DNA from: Bacteriovoracaceae bacterium
Lineage (GTDB): Bacteria > Bdellovibrionota > Bacteriovoracia > Bacteriovoracales > Bacteriovoracaceae
DNA: 64,000 nucleotides
Assembly: GCA_019752535.1 (NCBI GenBank)
Contig: JAIEMA010000013.1
Span: 1 to 64,000, forward strand
Direction: 5' to 3'
Shown piece after piece: positions 42,736 to 56,563 of this stretch. Position 1 is the stretch's first letter. Every line of letters starts with the position of its first letter. The notes below the pieces were generated by a model. It ran no database searches and had not been told where the DNA came from. It saw only the letters and a program-made list of their open reading frames with translations. Made by a program: the position numbers and the translations under genes.

Positions 42736-43700
42736 TCCTTGTTACTCAGGGGCATGAGGTAGGAATCGGTCTTGAGGTTTACTTCAAATCTCTGCTACTG
42801 GGCCCATCGTCTTGGACCACTCACTCAGCGCTCTATTGTTATAAAACTTCAGTAAAAAAAACGATCAGTCGTCTAGGGCTTCCTGCTGAAATTTCAGGTG
42901 AGGGTATTCATTTACCCACGGGCTTATTGAAATGCAGATGGCTGTCGCCCTCCAAGTTTCCTGAATCAAGCGTGGCCATGTATGAAGCCCTAGGCGAGAT
43001 TGAGTTGAACACAAAAAACGTCTTGTTCACACTCCCTACGACAAAAAGCGATTTGGTTAATCCTAAAAATGCGAAGACGTTTTATTTAGGTCATACGGAG
43101 CTATTGAGACATCATTATAAAAACAATGATCTGGCCATGTATTTTACATCTCCCCATCTTGATGTCTTGCTGCTGACTGATCACATTCCACTAAAGAGTG
43201 TTTGCAAACAGGTCACTAAGAAAGCATTGCTTTCAAAGATGAAGCTTTCACTCCAATCTTTAAAAGAAATTGAGCCGCGTTTAAAAAATATCTATTTTTC
43301 AGGAATTAATCCTCACGCAGGTGAAGATGGGCTTCTTGGGACAGAAGAACAGAAATTAAAAAATGTTTTTGATTCACTGATTAGCAAAAAGTTTAATATT
43401 CAAGGGCCCTTTCCGGGAGATTCATTATTTGTAAATCGCAAAGACCATCATGATCTTCTGGTTTACATGTTCCATGATCAGGGCCTTGCACCCTTTAAAG
43501 CCATGATGGGCACTGTTGGGGCCAACATAACGCTAGGCTTACCATTTATTCGTCTGAGTGTTGATCATGGGACGGCCTTCTCTCTCTATGGTAAAAATAT
43601 TGCCAATAGTTCCGGTGCCTATTTTTGTATGAGAAAGGCAATGGACTACTTGGAGATTACCAATGGACAAAATAGTCATATCAAAAGCAAGAGTTCATAA
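42732..43700 (+). CDS. pdxA: 4-Hydroxythreonine-4-phosphate dehydrogenase (PdxA)
   Basis: Oxidises 4-phosphohydroxy-threonine in the DXP-dependent vitamin B6 route. GHTELLRHH, SGINPHAGEDGLLG, FHDQGLAPFKAM and SVDHGTAFSLYGK carry the metal-binding His residues of the family. The N-terminal substrate motif PGEPAGIG reads QGHEVGIG. 322 residues. ATGA overlap with the upstream gene and 38-base overlap with uvrA. Confidence 0.92.
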   Translation: MILVTQGHEVGIGLEVYFKSLLLGPSSWTTHSALYCYKTSVKKTISRLGLPAEISGEGIHLPTGLLKCRWLSPSKFPESSVAMYEALGEIELNTKNVLFTLPTTKSDLVNPKNAKTFYLGHTELLRHHYKNNDLAMYFTSPHLDVLLLTDHIPLKSVCKQVTKKALLSKMKLSLQSLKEIEPRLKNIYFSGINPHAGEDGLLGTEEQKLKNVFDSLISKKFNIQGPFPGDSLFVNRKDHHDLLVYMFHDQGLAPFKAMMGTVGANITLGLPFIRLSVDHGTAFSLYGKNIANSSGAYFCMRKAMDYLEITNGQNSHIKSKSS

Positions 43701-46461
43701 CCTCAAAGCCGTTGATGTTAGTATTCCCAGAAATACATTAACTGTAATTACAGGCCCATCAGGATCTGGGAAGTCCTCTCTGGCCTTTGATACAATCTAT
43801 GCAGAAGGACAAAGAAGATATATTGAGTCTCTCTCTTCATATGCAAGACAATTTATTGGTCAAATAGAAGCTCCTGACGTTGAAAGCATCACGGGACTTT
43901 CTCCAGCTATCGCCATAGATCAAAAAAGTACAAACAAGAATCCGAGATCAACCGTTGGAACAATTACCGAAATTTACGACTACATGAGACTTCTGTGGGC
44001 GAGGCTTGGAACTCCACATTGTCCAGAAACTGGGGAAGAGGTTCAAAGACAAACGGCTCAGCAAATGATTGAGCGCTTGTTAAAATTAAAAGAGGGAACC
44101 AAGCTTCAATTACTCGCTCCAGTGATAAGACAAAAGAAGGGTGAACACAAAGAAGAGATGGCAAAATATATGTCTCTTGGATTTTCACGCATTCGCCTTA
44201 ATGGTGAAATGTTGAATCTTGATGATTCACTTTCAATTCCCAAGGCTAAATTTAATGACATTGATCTTGTCGTCGACAGAATTGTATTAAAAACAGGTGT
44301 CCGCTCGCGATTGGCAGACTCTGTTGAATACTCCCTTAAACTCTCTGGTGGATATCTCGTCGTTCTTGCCGACGAGAAGGAAATATTTTTCTCTGAGAAA
44401 AACTTCAGCTTCAAAACGAATAAAAGCTATCCGGACTTAGAGCCGCGCTTATTTTCATTTAATTCCCCACTTGGTGCCTGCCCACTTTGCAACGGTCTTG
44501 GTGTGACCAAGAACTTTGATCTGGAGAGCATGATAACTGATGAAAACCTCTCAATTCCTGAAGGGGCGATTGCACCTCTTAAGAAGAGCTCATTTCTTCT
44601 TAACATGGTCAGAAGCATTGCAGAGGCAGAAAAAGTAGATTTTGATAAGCCACTCAAAAAGCATACAGAGGCATTCAAAAAAATCCTTTTTCAAGGTTCA
44701 GACAAGGTTTATACCTATAAATTCGAATCCGAAAACTCTGTCTTTAATTTCAAAAAAGAATTTCCCGGGATAAAAGCTTGGCTAGAAAAAAAATATCATG
44801 AGTCTGACTCAGACAAGGTAAAACTTGATCTTGAAGAGTTCATGATTATAAAGAAGTGTGATTCGTGTCACGGCAAAAAGCTCAATCCTTTCGCACTGGC
44901 CGCAACCATTGATAAAAAAAATATAATGGAAATTTGTGATCTTTCTGTAAGCGAAGGGTTTGAATTTTTTAATCAACTTCAATTTACAGGTAGCGAAGCG
45001 GTTATCTCTCAGAAGCTCCTTAAGGAAATTCGAGAACGACTTAAATTTCTCCTTAATGTGGGCCTTGATTATCTCACCCTTAATCGAGATGCCATGACCC
45101 TCTCTGGTGGGGAGTCTCAAAGAATAAGACTAGCGACACAAATAGGATCAGCTCTCTCAGGTGTTCTTTATGTTCTTGATGAGCCAAGCATTGGACTTCA
45201 TCAGCGTGATAATGAAAAACTCATTAAAACACTTATTAATCTCAGAGACATTGGGAACACTGTAATCGTTGTCGAACATGATGAAGACACGATGCGATCT
45301 GCTGACTGGCTAATTGATATGGGCCCAGCTGCGGGAATTCATGGGGGAGAAATCGTTTCTGAGGGCACACCGCAAGAGGTGATGAAGAATAAAAACTCAC
45401 TCACAGGAAAATATCTTTCCGGAAAAGAGATGATTGTTGTTCCGAAAGAAAGAAGAAAAAGTGCAGACAAACTTGTTCTGATTGACGCCAAAGAGCACAA
45501 TTTGAAAAACGTGACTTTAGAGATCCCTGTTGGCTCACTCACGTGCCTCACAGGTGTTTCGGGCTCCGGCAAATCAACACTTGTTCACAGAATTCTCATT
45601 CCTGCCTTTAAGAATTATCTCTCAAGGGGAAGAAAAAATAATTTAAAGAACTATAAAGCCATCACCGGTGTTGATAAATTTCAGGGCGTGATTGAGTTAG
45701 ACCAAGCTCCTATTGGTAGAACACCTCACTCAAACCCGGCCACCTACACAGGTCTCTTTGATGACATTCGCACGATTTATTCAAAGACAAATGAATCCAA
45801 AGTTAGAGGTTACAAGCCAGGGCGCTTTAGCTTCAACGTTAAAGGTGGTCGATGTGAAACCTGTGAAGGCAATGGAAGTCTAAAGATTGAAATGCACTTT
45901 CTTCCTGATGTTTATGTTCAATGCCAAGAATGTGGAGGGAAGAGATATAATCCGGAAACACTCAGCATTCTCTATCGCGGAAAAAACATTGCGGATGTGT
46001 TAGATATGTCTATTGAGGAAGCCGTAGGATTTTTTGAAAATTATCCCAAGGTCGCAAGAACTCTTAAGGTTTTAAATGATGTTGGTCTTGGCTACATAAA
46101 GCTGGGCCAGCCAGCAACGACTCTCTCGGGCGGAGAAGCTCAACGTATGAAGCTTTCTCGCGAGCTTTCAAAATCCACCAAGGGCAACACTCTCTACGTT
46201 CTAGATGAGCCGACTACGGGCCTTCATTTTAATGATATTCGAATCCTTCTCGTGGCGCTTAATCGCTTGGTTGATATGGGTCACACGCTTCTTGTGATTG
46301 AGCATAATCTTGATGTCATCAAAACGGCAGATTGGGTGGTAGATCTAGGCCCTGAGGGTGGAAAAGGCGGTGGAGAGATTGTGGCCGCTGGTACACCTGA
46401 GCAAGTGGCCAAATCTAAACGCTCACACACTGGCAGATTTTTATCAAAGTTATTGCAATAA
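43663..46461 (+). CDS. uvrA: Excinuclease ABC subunit A
   Basis: Damage-recognition ATPase of nucleotide excision repair. 932 residues with two ABC modules: GPSGSGKSS and GVSGSGKST P-loops, LSGGESQRIRLA and LSGGEAQRMKLS signatures, and zinc motifs CDSCHG and CETCEG...CQECGG. The first pair reads CPETGE rather than CPxCG. It shares a transcript with mfd, its coupling factor, and ends at a strong terminator. Confidence 0.97.
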   Translation: MDKIVISKARVHNLKAVDVSIPRNTLTVITGPSGSGKSSLAFDTIYAEGQRRYIESLSSYARQFIGQIEAPDVESITGLSPAIAIDQKSTNKNPRSTVGTITEIYDYMRLLWARLGTPHCPETGEEVQRQTAQQMIERLLKLKEGTKLQLLAPVIRQKKGEHKEEMAKYMSLGFSRIRLNGEMLNLDDSLSIPKAKFNDIDLVVDRIVLKTGVRSRLADSVEYSLKLSGGYLVVLADEKEIFFSEKNFSFKTNKSYPDLEPRLFSFNSPLGACPLCNGLGVTKNFDLESMITDENLSIPEGAIAPLKKSSFLLNMVRSIAEAEKVDFDKPLKKHTEAFKKILFQGSDKVYTYKFESENSVFNFKKEFPGIKAWLEKKYHESDSDKVKLDLEEFMIIKKCDSCHGKKLNPFALAATIDKKNIMEICDLSVSEGFEFFNQLQFTGSEAVISQKLLKEIRERLKFLLNVGLDYLTLNRDAMTLSGGESQRIRLATQIGSALSGVLYVLDEPSIGLHQRDNEKLIKTLINLRDIGNTVIVVEHDEDTMRSADWLIDMGPAAGIHGGEIVSEGTPQEVMKNKNSLTGKYLSGKEMIVVPKERRKSADKLVLIDAKEHNLKNVTLEIPVGSLTCLTGVSGSGKSTLVHRILIPAFKNYLSRGRKNNLKNYKAITGVDKFQGVIELDQAPIGRTPHSNPATYTGLFDDIRTIYSKTNESKVRGYKPGRFSFNVKGGRCETCEGNGSLKIEMHFLPDVYVQCQECGGKRYNPETLSILYRGKNIADVLDMSIEEAVGFFENYPKVARTLKVLNDVGLGYIKLGQPATTLSGGEAQRMKLSRELSKSTKGNTLYVLDEPTTGLHFNDIRILLVALNRLVDMGHTLLVIEHNLDVIKTADWVVDLGPEGGKGGGEIVAAGTPEQVAKSKRSHTGRFLSKLLQ

Positions 46462-46492
46462 AAAAGGGCCCCAAAAGGGCCCTTCTTATTTT
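46459..46492. terminator. Bidirectional terminator between uvrA and atpE
   Basis: AAGGGCCC, CAAAA, GGGCCCTT with A-rich and T-rich flanks on both sides, so it can stop the plus-strand uvrA transcript and the minus-strand atpE transcript. Confidence 0.92.
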
Positions 46493-46514
46493 AGCTCTTT
46501 TGACAGAGTAAAAA

Positions 46515-46745
46515 TTAAAGAGTCGGCTTGATCAAGAACGCGATAACGAACGCGTAAATTACCAATGATTCGATTAGAGCAAGAGCAATAATCATTGGAG
46601 TGAAAAGCTTATCAGCAGCAGCTGGGTTACGAGCGATGCCTTCTAGAGCAACAGAAGCTGCCTTAGATTGAGCGATAGCTCCACCGATAGAAGCTGAAGA
46701 GATAGCGATACCAGAAGCAATTGCGAGCCAAGCGTTTAATTCCAT
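46515..46745 (-). CDS. atpE: ATP synthase F0 subunit c
   Basis: 76-residue helical hairpin with polar loop ARNP. The ion-binding Glu is in LIESLVIY, and a Gln in helix 1 (AIAQSKAA) lies 15 residues before the loop Pro. Gln, Glu-Ser and Tyr together match the ligand set of Na+-type c subunits. AAAGGATC before the ATG. Last gene before the terminator; the F1 genes and atpF/H are not here. Confidence 0.96.
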   Translation of the reverse strand: MELNAWLAIASGIAISSASIGGAIAQSKAASVALEGIARNPAAADKLFTPMIIALALIESLVIYAFVIAFLIKPTL

Positions 46746-46803
46746 GACGGATCCTTTTTTATGATCACAACAGTGATCGTTAGTTAATTCCTCAATGCTC
46801 TAC

Positions 46804-47571
46804 TTAGTGATGAGCGTGCTCTTCATGATCGTGATGAGCCGTCGCCAGACTAATGTAAACCATAGTCAGAAGTGTAAATACGAATGCTTGCATAAAACAC
46901 ACGAACAATCCGATCACATAGAATGGAATCGGAACGATATAAGGCACAAGGTTCGAGAAGATAGAAAGAACCAAGTGATCACCTTCCATGTTTCCTTTGA
47001 GACGAAGTCCCAATGAAAGTGGACGAACGGCGTGTGAAATTAATTCAATAGGGAAAATCAAAATCGCGAGATACCAAACTGGGCCCATAAAGTGCTTTAT
47101 GTGGCCAACGATCCCTTGCTCTTTAATGCCTTGGTAGTTGTAGTACAAGAAAACAAAAATTCCCAAAGCAAGAGTCGTATTGAAATTGTCAGTAGGAGGT
47201 AAAAAGCCAGGAATCAATCCAATGACGTTGTTGATGAAAATGAAAGAGAACAAAAGAACGATAACGATATAGTAACGTTTCGCCTGCTCTTCTCCCATGA
47301 TGTTACGTGCAAGATTGTAAACAAACTGTCCGAGAGCTTCGACTAAGTTTCTAAAACTAATTCCACGATCAGGTATCGCAATATTTTTAACGGCCGCACT
47401 TTTTGAGCGGTAAAGAACACCAATGAGAAGAAATAAAATTCCCACTGCCGTGAAAGTCATTACGTGTTGAGGAATATGAAGTGAGTGCTCTAGTTCTCCA
47501 AAAAAAGAAAATCCACTCGCATGAGCGAGGGCAGGAAAAAGAGCAGCAAGAATTAGACCTATACGTGTCAT
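46804..47571 (-). CDS. atpB: ATP synthase F0 subunit a
   Basis: 255 residues, five to six helices. RLKGNMEGDHLVL contains the essential Arg facing the c-ring, with PIELISHAVRPLSLGLR before it. N-terminus resembles a signal (MTRIGLILAALFPALAHA). The C-terminus ends in a His-rich patch (HHDHEEHAHH). ATGA overlap with atpI. 58 bases before atpE. Confidence 0.96.
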   Translation of the reverse strand: MTRIGLILAALFPALAHASGFSFFGELEHSLHIPQHVMTFTAVGILFLLIGVLYRSKSAAVKNIAIPDRGISFRNLVEALGQFVYNLARNIMGEEQAKRYYIVIVLLFSFIFINNVIGLIPGFLPPTDNFNTTLALGIFVFLYYNYQGIKEQGIVGHIKHFMGPVWYLAILIFPIELISHAVRPLSLGLRLKGNMEGDHLVLSIFSNLVPYIVPIPFYVIGLFVCFMQAFVFTLLTMVYISLATAHHDHEEHAHH

Positions 47572-47972
47572 TCTGAAGAACCTTTTTTAATGAAAGCGCC
47601 TATGTTTTTAATACTCAGAACGAGGATAATCAATTGAAATGTGTAGAGAATTAAGCCATGTGCCACGAGGTGTCGAGAATAGGAAATCAGATAGTAAAAC
47701 ACTCCACCCAAAAGAGAAAACTTTAAGGCGATCTGAAGCCACAGCTTTAACCTAGTCACAAGGGTTGGCCTAATACTTTCAGCGGTCATTTGCTTGAGAA
47801 GCTTGCCTAATATCAGGAACATAAGCCATTGATTAAGGGCTGAACAGACTATGACTCCCACCAAAGTGAGCGCGTCTCTGCTCTCAGCTTTCGTCAGAGT
47901 GGTCGCAATCACAACAGAGGCGAGGGTCCCTGTAAAATATTTCTTATTTTCTATTTTTTCCGACCAATCCAT
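47568..47972 (-). CDS. atpI: AtpI-like F0 accessory membrane protein
   Basis: 134 residues with four helices; AtpI proteins help assemble the c-ring. The call rests on topology and location just before atpB. ATG 47972 (MDWSEKIENKKY) replaces the track's TTG at 48002 and overlaps the previous gene by 29 bases. Confidence 0.75.
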   Translation of the reverse strand: MDWSEKIENKKYFTGTLASVVIATTLTKAESRDALTLVGVIVCSALNQWLMFLILGKLLKQMTAESIRPTLVTRLKLWLQIALKFSLLGGVFYYLISYSRHLVAHGLILYTFQLIILVLSIKNIGAFIKKGSSE

Positions 47973-48156
47973 AACGCACCATAAAAAAGAATGTATTACC
48001 AATAACCAGCAGTAGAACGATGAGTAGGGTGACCCAGCCTATAATGTTTTTTTGAACCAAAACATACAAGCCAAAAAATGTTCCGACGATCAGAGAGGGA
48101 AGCCCCATGGCCAGGGCCATCACTTTCCACCACGGTGAGCCCTCGCCAGGACTCAT
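47944..48156 (-). CDS. AtpZ-like small membrane protein
   Basis: 70 residues with two helices, resembling AtpZ/AtpQ proteins found before atpI. GAGG five bases before the ATG; start overlaps the TPR lipoprotein stop (ATGA). Function is inferred from position and size. Confidence 0.65.
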   Translation of the reverse strand: MSPGEGSPWWKVMALAMGLPSLIVGTFFGLYVLVQKNIIGWVTLLIVLLLVIGNTFFFMVRYGLVGKNRK

Positions 48157-48959
48157 CTCTTCCTCGATACCCTGCGGGCGTATAGGGCCTTAAGTCGATC
48201 CTTAATGATTTGAGGATTCGGATAATCACTTAAAAGTGAATAATAGATATTGTACGCCTCTTTGAGTTTTTCTCCTGACTCATAGGCATTAGCAATCAAG
48301 AATTTAGTTTTAACGATCAAATCTTTTCTTTTTTCGCGCTTAATGTATTCAAGCCATCTCTCAACTGCTAAATCCCATCTTTGTTGATAAAAGCGAATGA
48401 GGCCTTGATAGTAAAAACTCTCAATATGATGAGCGTGGTTAGTATTAAATGCTAACTTAGAAAATAGTGTATCGGCTTTTTCAAGCTGGCCATCTTCAAA
48501 TAGTGACTCGGCTACTCTGAAATCATAAAAGTCGGCATTCTGAAGCCGGGGCTTAAAGCTCAAGAGAGTAGTGTAAGCCTTGATTGCATCTTTATATTTT
48601 TTTGAAAATGAAAAATTAATATCAGCAATTTTCTCAAGTGAGCGGACCTGATTTCTGGGGTCATCGTCGTTATCTACTATGTATTTATAGTGTGAAAGGG
48701 CGCGAGTTTGTTGAGTTAAATAAAGGTAATAAATTTCAGCTAACTGATAATGAATTTTTGTTTGAATGTTCTTAGTCGGATTTTGTCTCAAAAGCCTTTC
48801 ATAGGCTTCTGCTGCTTTTTGGTAGTCTTGCTTCTCAACGTAATCTTGAGCCGTAAGAATTTCGCGATTTAGACCGGAGGTAAAATCACAGCCATTCAAA
48901 AAAAAGAGCCCCGCCATCAGCGGGGCCCAAATCAATTTATTGTAACTCTGGCGTTTCAT
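48153..48959 (-). CDS. TPR lipoprotein, unknown
   Basis: 268 residues: signal with lipobox LFFLNGC, then several TPRs ([40 protein letters not shown]). BamD is a TPR lipoprotein of similar size, so a BamD-like role is possible but unproven. ATG 48959 (MKRQSYNKL), with AAGGCG upstream, overlaps gyrA by 23 bases. It lies between gyrA and the F0 genes. Confidence 0.75.
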   Translation of the reverse strand: MKRQSYNKLIWAPLMAGLFFLNGCDFTSGLNREILTAQDYVEKQDYQKAAEAYERLLRQNPTKNIQTKIHYQLAEIYYLYLTQQTRALSHYKYIVDNDDDPRNQVRSLEKIADINFSFSKKYKDAIKAYTTLLSFKPRLQNADFYDFRVAESLFEDGQLEKADTLFSKLAFNTNHAHHIESFYYQGLIRFYQQRWDLAVERWLEYIKREKRKDLIVKTKFLIANAYESGEKLKEAYNIYYSLLSDYPNPQIIKDRLKALYARRVSRKR

Positions 48960-51432
48960 TTTCGCCTTCGCCGCCCTCGACTGGCTCATCATCAGGATCA
49001 ACGATTTTTTCAATCGCAATGACCTTCTCATCTGCTTTTACGTTAATGAGACGGACGCCTTGAGTGTTTCTTCCTAAGAGGGAGATCCCAGAGATCTTGG
49101 TGCGAATCACTTGACCCTTGTCAGTGATAATCATCAAATCGTCTCTCTCGTTCACCGGCTTAATAGAAACAATATTACCCGTTTTATCTGTCAGCTTCAT
49201 GGCCAAAATACCTTTGCCACCACGAGTCTGTGTTCTGTACTCAGATTCTTCAGAGCGTTTGCCATATCCTCTCTCTGTTACGGAGAGAATTTCAATTCCC
49301 GGCTCAAGAATAGACATACCGATAACTTTTTCACCCTCTTCAAGGGTCATCCCTTTTACACCCTGAGAGACGCGACCCATCGCTCTTGCGTCTTCTTCTT
49401 TAAAGCGAATAGATTTGCCGCCTGAAGAGCAAAGAAGAACATCTTTTTTGCCATCCGTAATTCTGACTGCATTCACAGAATCACCTTCAACAACCTTGAT
49501 GGCTTTAATCCCGCTAGATTTCACATTTTTATATTCTTCAAGCTCAGATCTCTTCACGATTCCATGCTCTGTAGAAATAATGAGGAATTTACCAGCTCTT
49601 TCACTCTCTTTTGGAAGAGTGATAATTTGCTGAACTTTTTCACCAGTAGGGATACTGAGTAGGTTTACTACGTTTCTTCCCTTGGTCGTTCTTGGTCCTT
49701 CAGGGATTTGGTAAACCTTAAGTGTGAAGACCGTGCCCTTGTCAGTGAAAATCATCAACGTATCATGTGTTTCGGCGGTAAAGATTGATGTATAGAAGTC
49801 ATCATCAAGGTCTGCACCCTTCACACCCTTACCGCCACGCTTTTGTGAACGATAGGTGTCGATTGCCATGCGCTTTAAGTAACCCTTGTGAGTAATTGTG
49901 ACGATCACCTCTTCATTGGCTATGAGATCTTCCATTTGGAATTCATCAGCTTGCGCAACAATTTCTGTTCTTCTTTCATCGCCATAGAGCTCACGAATTG
50001 TTTCAAATTCAGTGCGAATAATACCAGCAATGAGAACTTCACTTCCAAGAATTTCTTCCAAGCGAGCGATCTCTTTCATAACGGCTTGGTAGTCTGCAAT
50101 GATCTTATCTCTTTCAAGGCCGGTAAGGCGCTGAAGACGCATATCAAGGACGGCCTGTGCTTGAATTGTTGATAATTCAAACTTGGTCATCAACTGCTCT
50201 TTAGCCTGTTGTGGACCTTCTGCTTTTTTAATCAGCTCTACTATTGCATCGATATTTTCAACCGCAATTTTCAAGCCTTCTAAAATGTGTGCGCGCTCTT
50301 TGGCTTTCTTTAATTCATAATTTGTTCTGCGAATAATAACTTCGCGGCGGTGTTCAATAAAACACTGAAGCATTTCTTTAAGATTCATTACCTTCGGCTG
50401 ACCATTTGAAATGGACAGGAAAATAATACCGAAAGAAACCTGCATTTGAGTTTGTTTATAAAGTCTATTTAAGAGAACAGACGAGTTCTCTCCGCGTTTA
50501 ACGTCAATCACAACGCGAATACCTTCTCTCGAAGATTCGTCACGAATATCAGATATTCCTTCAATCTCTTTGGCGTGAACAAGTTCCGCAATTCTTTCGA
50601 TAAGCTTTGACTTGTTTACCTGATAAGGAATTTCAGTAATAACAATTTTTTCACGGTCATTCTTACCAACTTCAACTTCAGCCTTCGCACGGATTTGAAT
50701 TACGCCCTTGCCCGTTAAAAAGGCTTGGTGAATCCCAGAAGTTCCATGAATTGATCCCGCGGTTGGAAAATCCGGACCTGGGATAATTTTCATTAACTCA
50801 TGAATTGAAATATTTGGATTATCAATCAAGGCCGTTAGGCCGTTTGAAATTTCTGTCAAGTTATGGGGAGGAATATTTGTCGCCATACCCACAGCAATAC
50901 CAGCAGAACCATTGATAAGAAGATTTGGAATTTTTGTAGGAATGACTGTCGGCTCTTCGAGTGATCCGTCGTAGTTTTCCTGCCAATCGACAGTTTCCTT
51001 GTCGATGTCATCCATCATGTCGTTGGCCATCTTCTGCATACGTACTTCTGTGTAACGCATGGCCGCTGCATTATCTCCATCGATTGAACCAAAATTTCCT
51101 TGGCCATCGATGATGGTGTATCTCATAGAAAAATCTTGCGCGAGACGAACCATGGCTCCATAAACAGCAGTGTCACCGTGCGGGTGATATTTACCAATAA
51201 CATCACCGACCACACGGGCCGATTTCATGTAAGGTCTACCTGCATAGTTATTTAACATATGCATGGCATATAAAATTCTTCTGTGAACAGGCTTAAATCC
51301 GTCACGGACATCTGGAAGGGCGCGGCCAACAATAACAGACATCGCGTAGTCGAGATAACAGCTCTTCATCTCATCTTGAATGAGTAGGGGAGCAATTTTT
51401 CCGTGGTTTGGTTCGTTCGTATCGTTACTCAT
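48937..51432 (-). CDS. gyrA: DNA gyrase subunit A
   Basis: Cuts and rejoins DNA to introduce negative supercoils. 831 residues; catalytic Tyr in [32 protein letters not shown], GyrA box QKRGGKG in the C-terminal beta-pinwheel, acidic tail. QRDR positions equal to E. coli 83 and 87 are Thr88 and Gly92. Two bases after gyrB. Confidence 0.98.
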   Translation of the reverse strand: MSNDTNEPNHGKIAPLLIQDEMKSCYLDYAMSVIVGRALPDVRDGFKPVHRRILYAMHMLNNYAGRPYMKSARVVGDVIGKYHPHGDTAVYGAMVRLAQDFSMRYTIIDGQGNFGSIDGDNAAAMRYTEVRMQKMANDMMDDIDKETVDWQENYDGSLEEPTVIPTKIPNLLINGSAGIAVGMATNIPPHNLTEISNGLTALIDNPNISIHELMKIIPGPDFPTAGSIHGTSGIHQAFLTGKGVIQIRAKAEVEVGKNDREKIVITEIPYQVNKSKLIERIAELVHAKEIEGISDIRDESSREGIRVVIDVKRGENSSVLLNRLYKQTQMQVSFGIIFLSISNGQPKVMNLKEMLQCFIEHRREVIIRRTNYELKKAKERAHILEGLKIAVENIDAIVELIKKAEGPQQAKEQLMTKFELSTIQAQAVLDMRLQRLTGLERDKIIADYQAVMKEIARLEEILGSEVLIAGIIRTEFETIRELYGDERRTEIVAQADEFQMEDLIANEEVIVTITHKGYLKRMAIDTYRSQKRGGKGVKGADLDDDFYTSIFTAETHDTLMIFTDKGTVFTLKVYQIPEGPRTTKGRNVVNLLSIPTGEKVQQIITLPKESERAGKFLIISTEHGIVKRSELEEYKNVKSSGIKAIKVVEGDSVNAVRITDGKKDVLLCSSGGKSIRFKEEDARAMGRVSQGVKGMTLEEGEKVIGMSILEPGIEILSVTERGYGKRSEESEYRTQTRGGKGILAMKLTDKTGNIVSIKPVNERDDLMIITDKGQVIRTKISGISLLGRNTQGVRLINVKADEKVIAIEKIVDPDDEPVEGGEGENETPELQ

Positions 51433-51434
51433 GT

Positions 51435-54999
<3,565 letters not shown>

Positions 55000-55006
55000 A
55001 ATCGGA

Positions 55007-56122
55007 TTATAACTTAAGCGGCATAATGATGCCGAGGAAGTCTGGAAGATCCGCTCCCTTAATAACTACTGGGCTTAATTCATTATTAAATTCAAAAATC
55101 ACTTCACTGCCATCGCTTAGAACATTAAGCGAATCCATAAGGTATTTAGCATTGAATCCAATTTCCATTGCTTTTCCAGAATAGGAAATAGGAAGTTTTT
55201 CTACAGCTTCTCCCATGGCGGGGTGTTTTGTAGAAATAACTAATTCATTTTCAGTAATTGAAAATTTAATTCCATTTGTTTTTTCATTTGAAAGAATTCT
55301 AATCCGCTTAACAGCATTTAAAATTGAATTCCTGTCCATGGCAAACATAAAAGCTGTTTTGCTTGGAATGACAGTTTGGTACTTAGGGTACTCTCTTGCA
55401 ATTAATCGAATAGACAAAAAGTAATCATCGTTTGAATTTACAAACATAAATGATTCATCAAGAGAGATAGTGAGATCTTTCTCGACATTGCTGTCAGCAA
55501 TTTTCTTAAGTTCGTTTACGCCCTTTCTAGGAATAATAACGCCATCAGAGAGGTGTTTGTTGCTTCCGATAAATTCAGCAGTATCTAAAAGTGCTAAGCG
55601 ATGACCATCAATAGCAACAGATCTTAGTTTTCCATCCATCTGTTGCATATAAATACCATTTAAGTACAAACGAGTTTCATCTGTTGAAATGGCATGAGAG
55701 GTCTTATCGATAATCTGGCTGACTTGCTTAGATTTAAGTTTGAACTCACTAGAGTTATTGGAAAAAGTTAATTGTGGAAATTCATCGGAGCTACTTACCA
55801 TCAATTGGTAATCAATATTTTTACAACTTAAATTTAATTGATTTCCACCTTCAACCGCCAACTTAACCTCATCGCTTGGTAACTCTCTGAGGATATCTGC
55901 AATATTTTTTGTATTGATACATACACTGCCTTCGGTTTCAATTTTAGCAGGTAGGATTATCTTGGCCGATACTTCTAGGTCAGTTGCAATTAACTCTAAA
56001 GTTGATTTATTAGCTCTCACCAAACAATTCGTAAGGATTGGACGCGTATTTTTCTTATCAACAACTGTTAATAATTTACCAATAGCATCTCTAAGCACTG
56101 CTGAATGAATTACGAATTTCAT
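55007..56122 (-). CDS. dnaN: DNA polymerase III sliding clamp (beta)
   Basis: Ring clamp holding polymerase on DNA. 371 residues in three repeats; MKFVIHSAVLRDAIGKLLTVVDKK...LTNCLV start, and the C-terminal PVVIKG...LGIIMPLKL is typical. GAGGAAGT directly before the ATG. The origin-like gap lies upstream. Confidence 0.97.
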   Translation of the reverse strand: MKFVIHSAVLRDAIGKLLTVVDKKNTRPILTNCLVRANKSTLELIATDLEVSAKIILPAKIETEGSVCINTKNIADILRELPSDEVKLAVEGGNQLNLSCKNIDYQLMVSSSDEFPQLTFSNNSSEFKLKSKQVSQIIDKTSHAISTDETRLYLNGIYMQQMDGKLRSVAIDGHRLALLDTAEFIGSNKHLSDGVIIPRKGVNELKKIADSNVEKDLTISLDESFMFVNSNDDYFLSIRLIAREYPKYQTVIPSKTAFMFAMDRNSILNAVKRIRILSNEKTNGIKFSITENELVISTKHPAMGEAVEKLPISYSGKAMEIGFNAKYLMDSLNVLSDGSEVIFEFNNELSPVVIKGADLPDFLGIIMPLKL

Positions 56123-56478
56123 ACTTCCTCACTCTAAAAGAATCGACACTAAACCACTCTCTGACGCATTTTTCAAGGGAAGGTGCCTTAGCTTTTTCTT
56201 ACGAGTTATCCCTTCTTATATGTTTTATTAATTAAAAGAATAATGATGATAGAGTGAGGAAAGAGGGGAAATGCCTAATCTCTATAAATTCTAGCAGGTT
56301 AACGCAATCTCAATTCCACGCTCATCCTCTGGTGCGTTGAATTAGTTTTTTTTTAGTTCGTATATATCTTTATCTTTCCTCATTTTTGGCAGCGATAATA
56401 TTTTTTTAGACACGATTTACACGAGCTTAACTTAATTCTTTTGAGATGCTTTGTTCTATTTAGCTTTTTTCAAATATT

Positions 56479-56487
56479 TTATCCACA
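56479..56487 (+). promoter_or_regulatory. Perfect DnaA box TTATCCACA
   Basis: Exact match to the E. coli-type consensus TTATNCACA, the only one in the gap. It also fits the Bdellovibrio consensus as I recall it. Confidence 0.85.
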
Positions 56488-56494
56488 TTTACAC

Positions 56495-56563
56495 TGTGTA
56501 TCTCTGTGTATTCTATGTGTGCATACGGATTTGCACCCTTTATCGTGTGTAAACTGTGTAATG
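56495..56563 (-). promoter_or_regulatory. Cluster of DnaA-box-like TGTGTA elements
   Basis: TGTGTATCT, TGTGTATTC, TGTGTGCAT, TGTGTAAAC and TGTGTAATG start at 56495, 56505, 56516, 56546 and 56555. Four match NNWTNCACA on the minus strand. The spacing of 10, 11, 30 and 9 bases is close to helical phase, suggesting cooperative DnaA binding. Confidence 0.6.

Noticed and set aside
44809-45120. 103-residue antisense ORF in uvrA
   Set aside because: Shadow of uvrA with no SD or recognisable domain.
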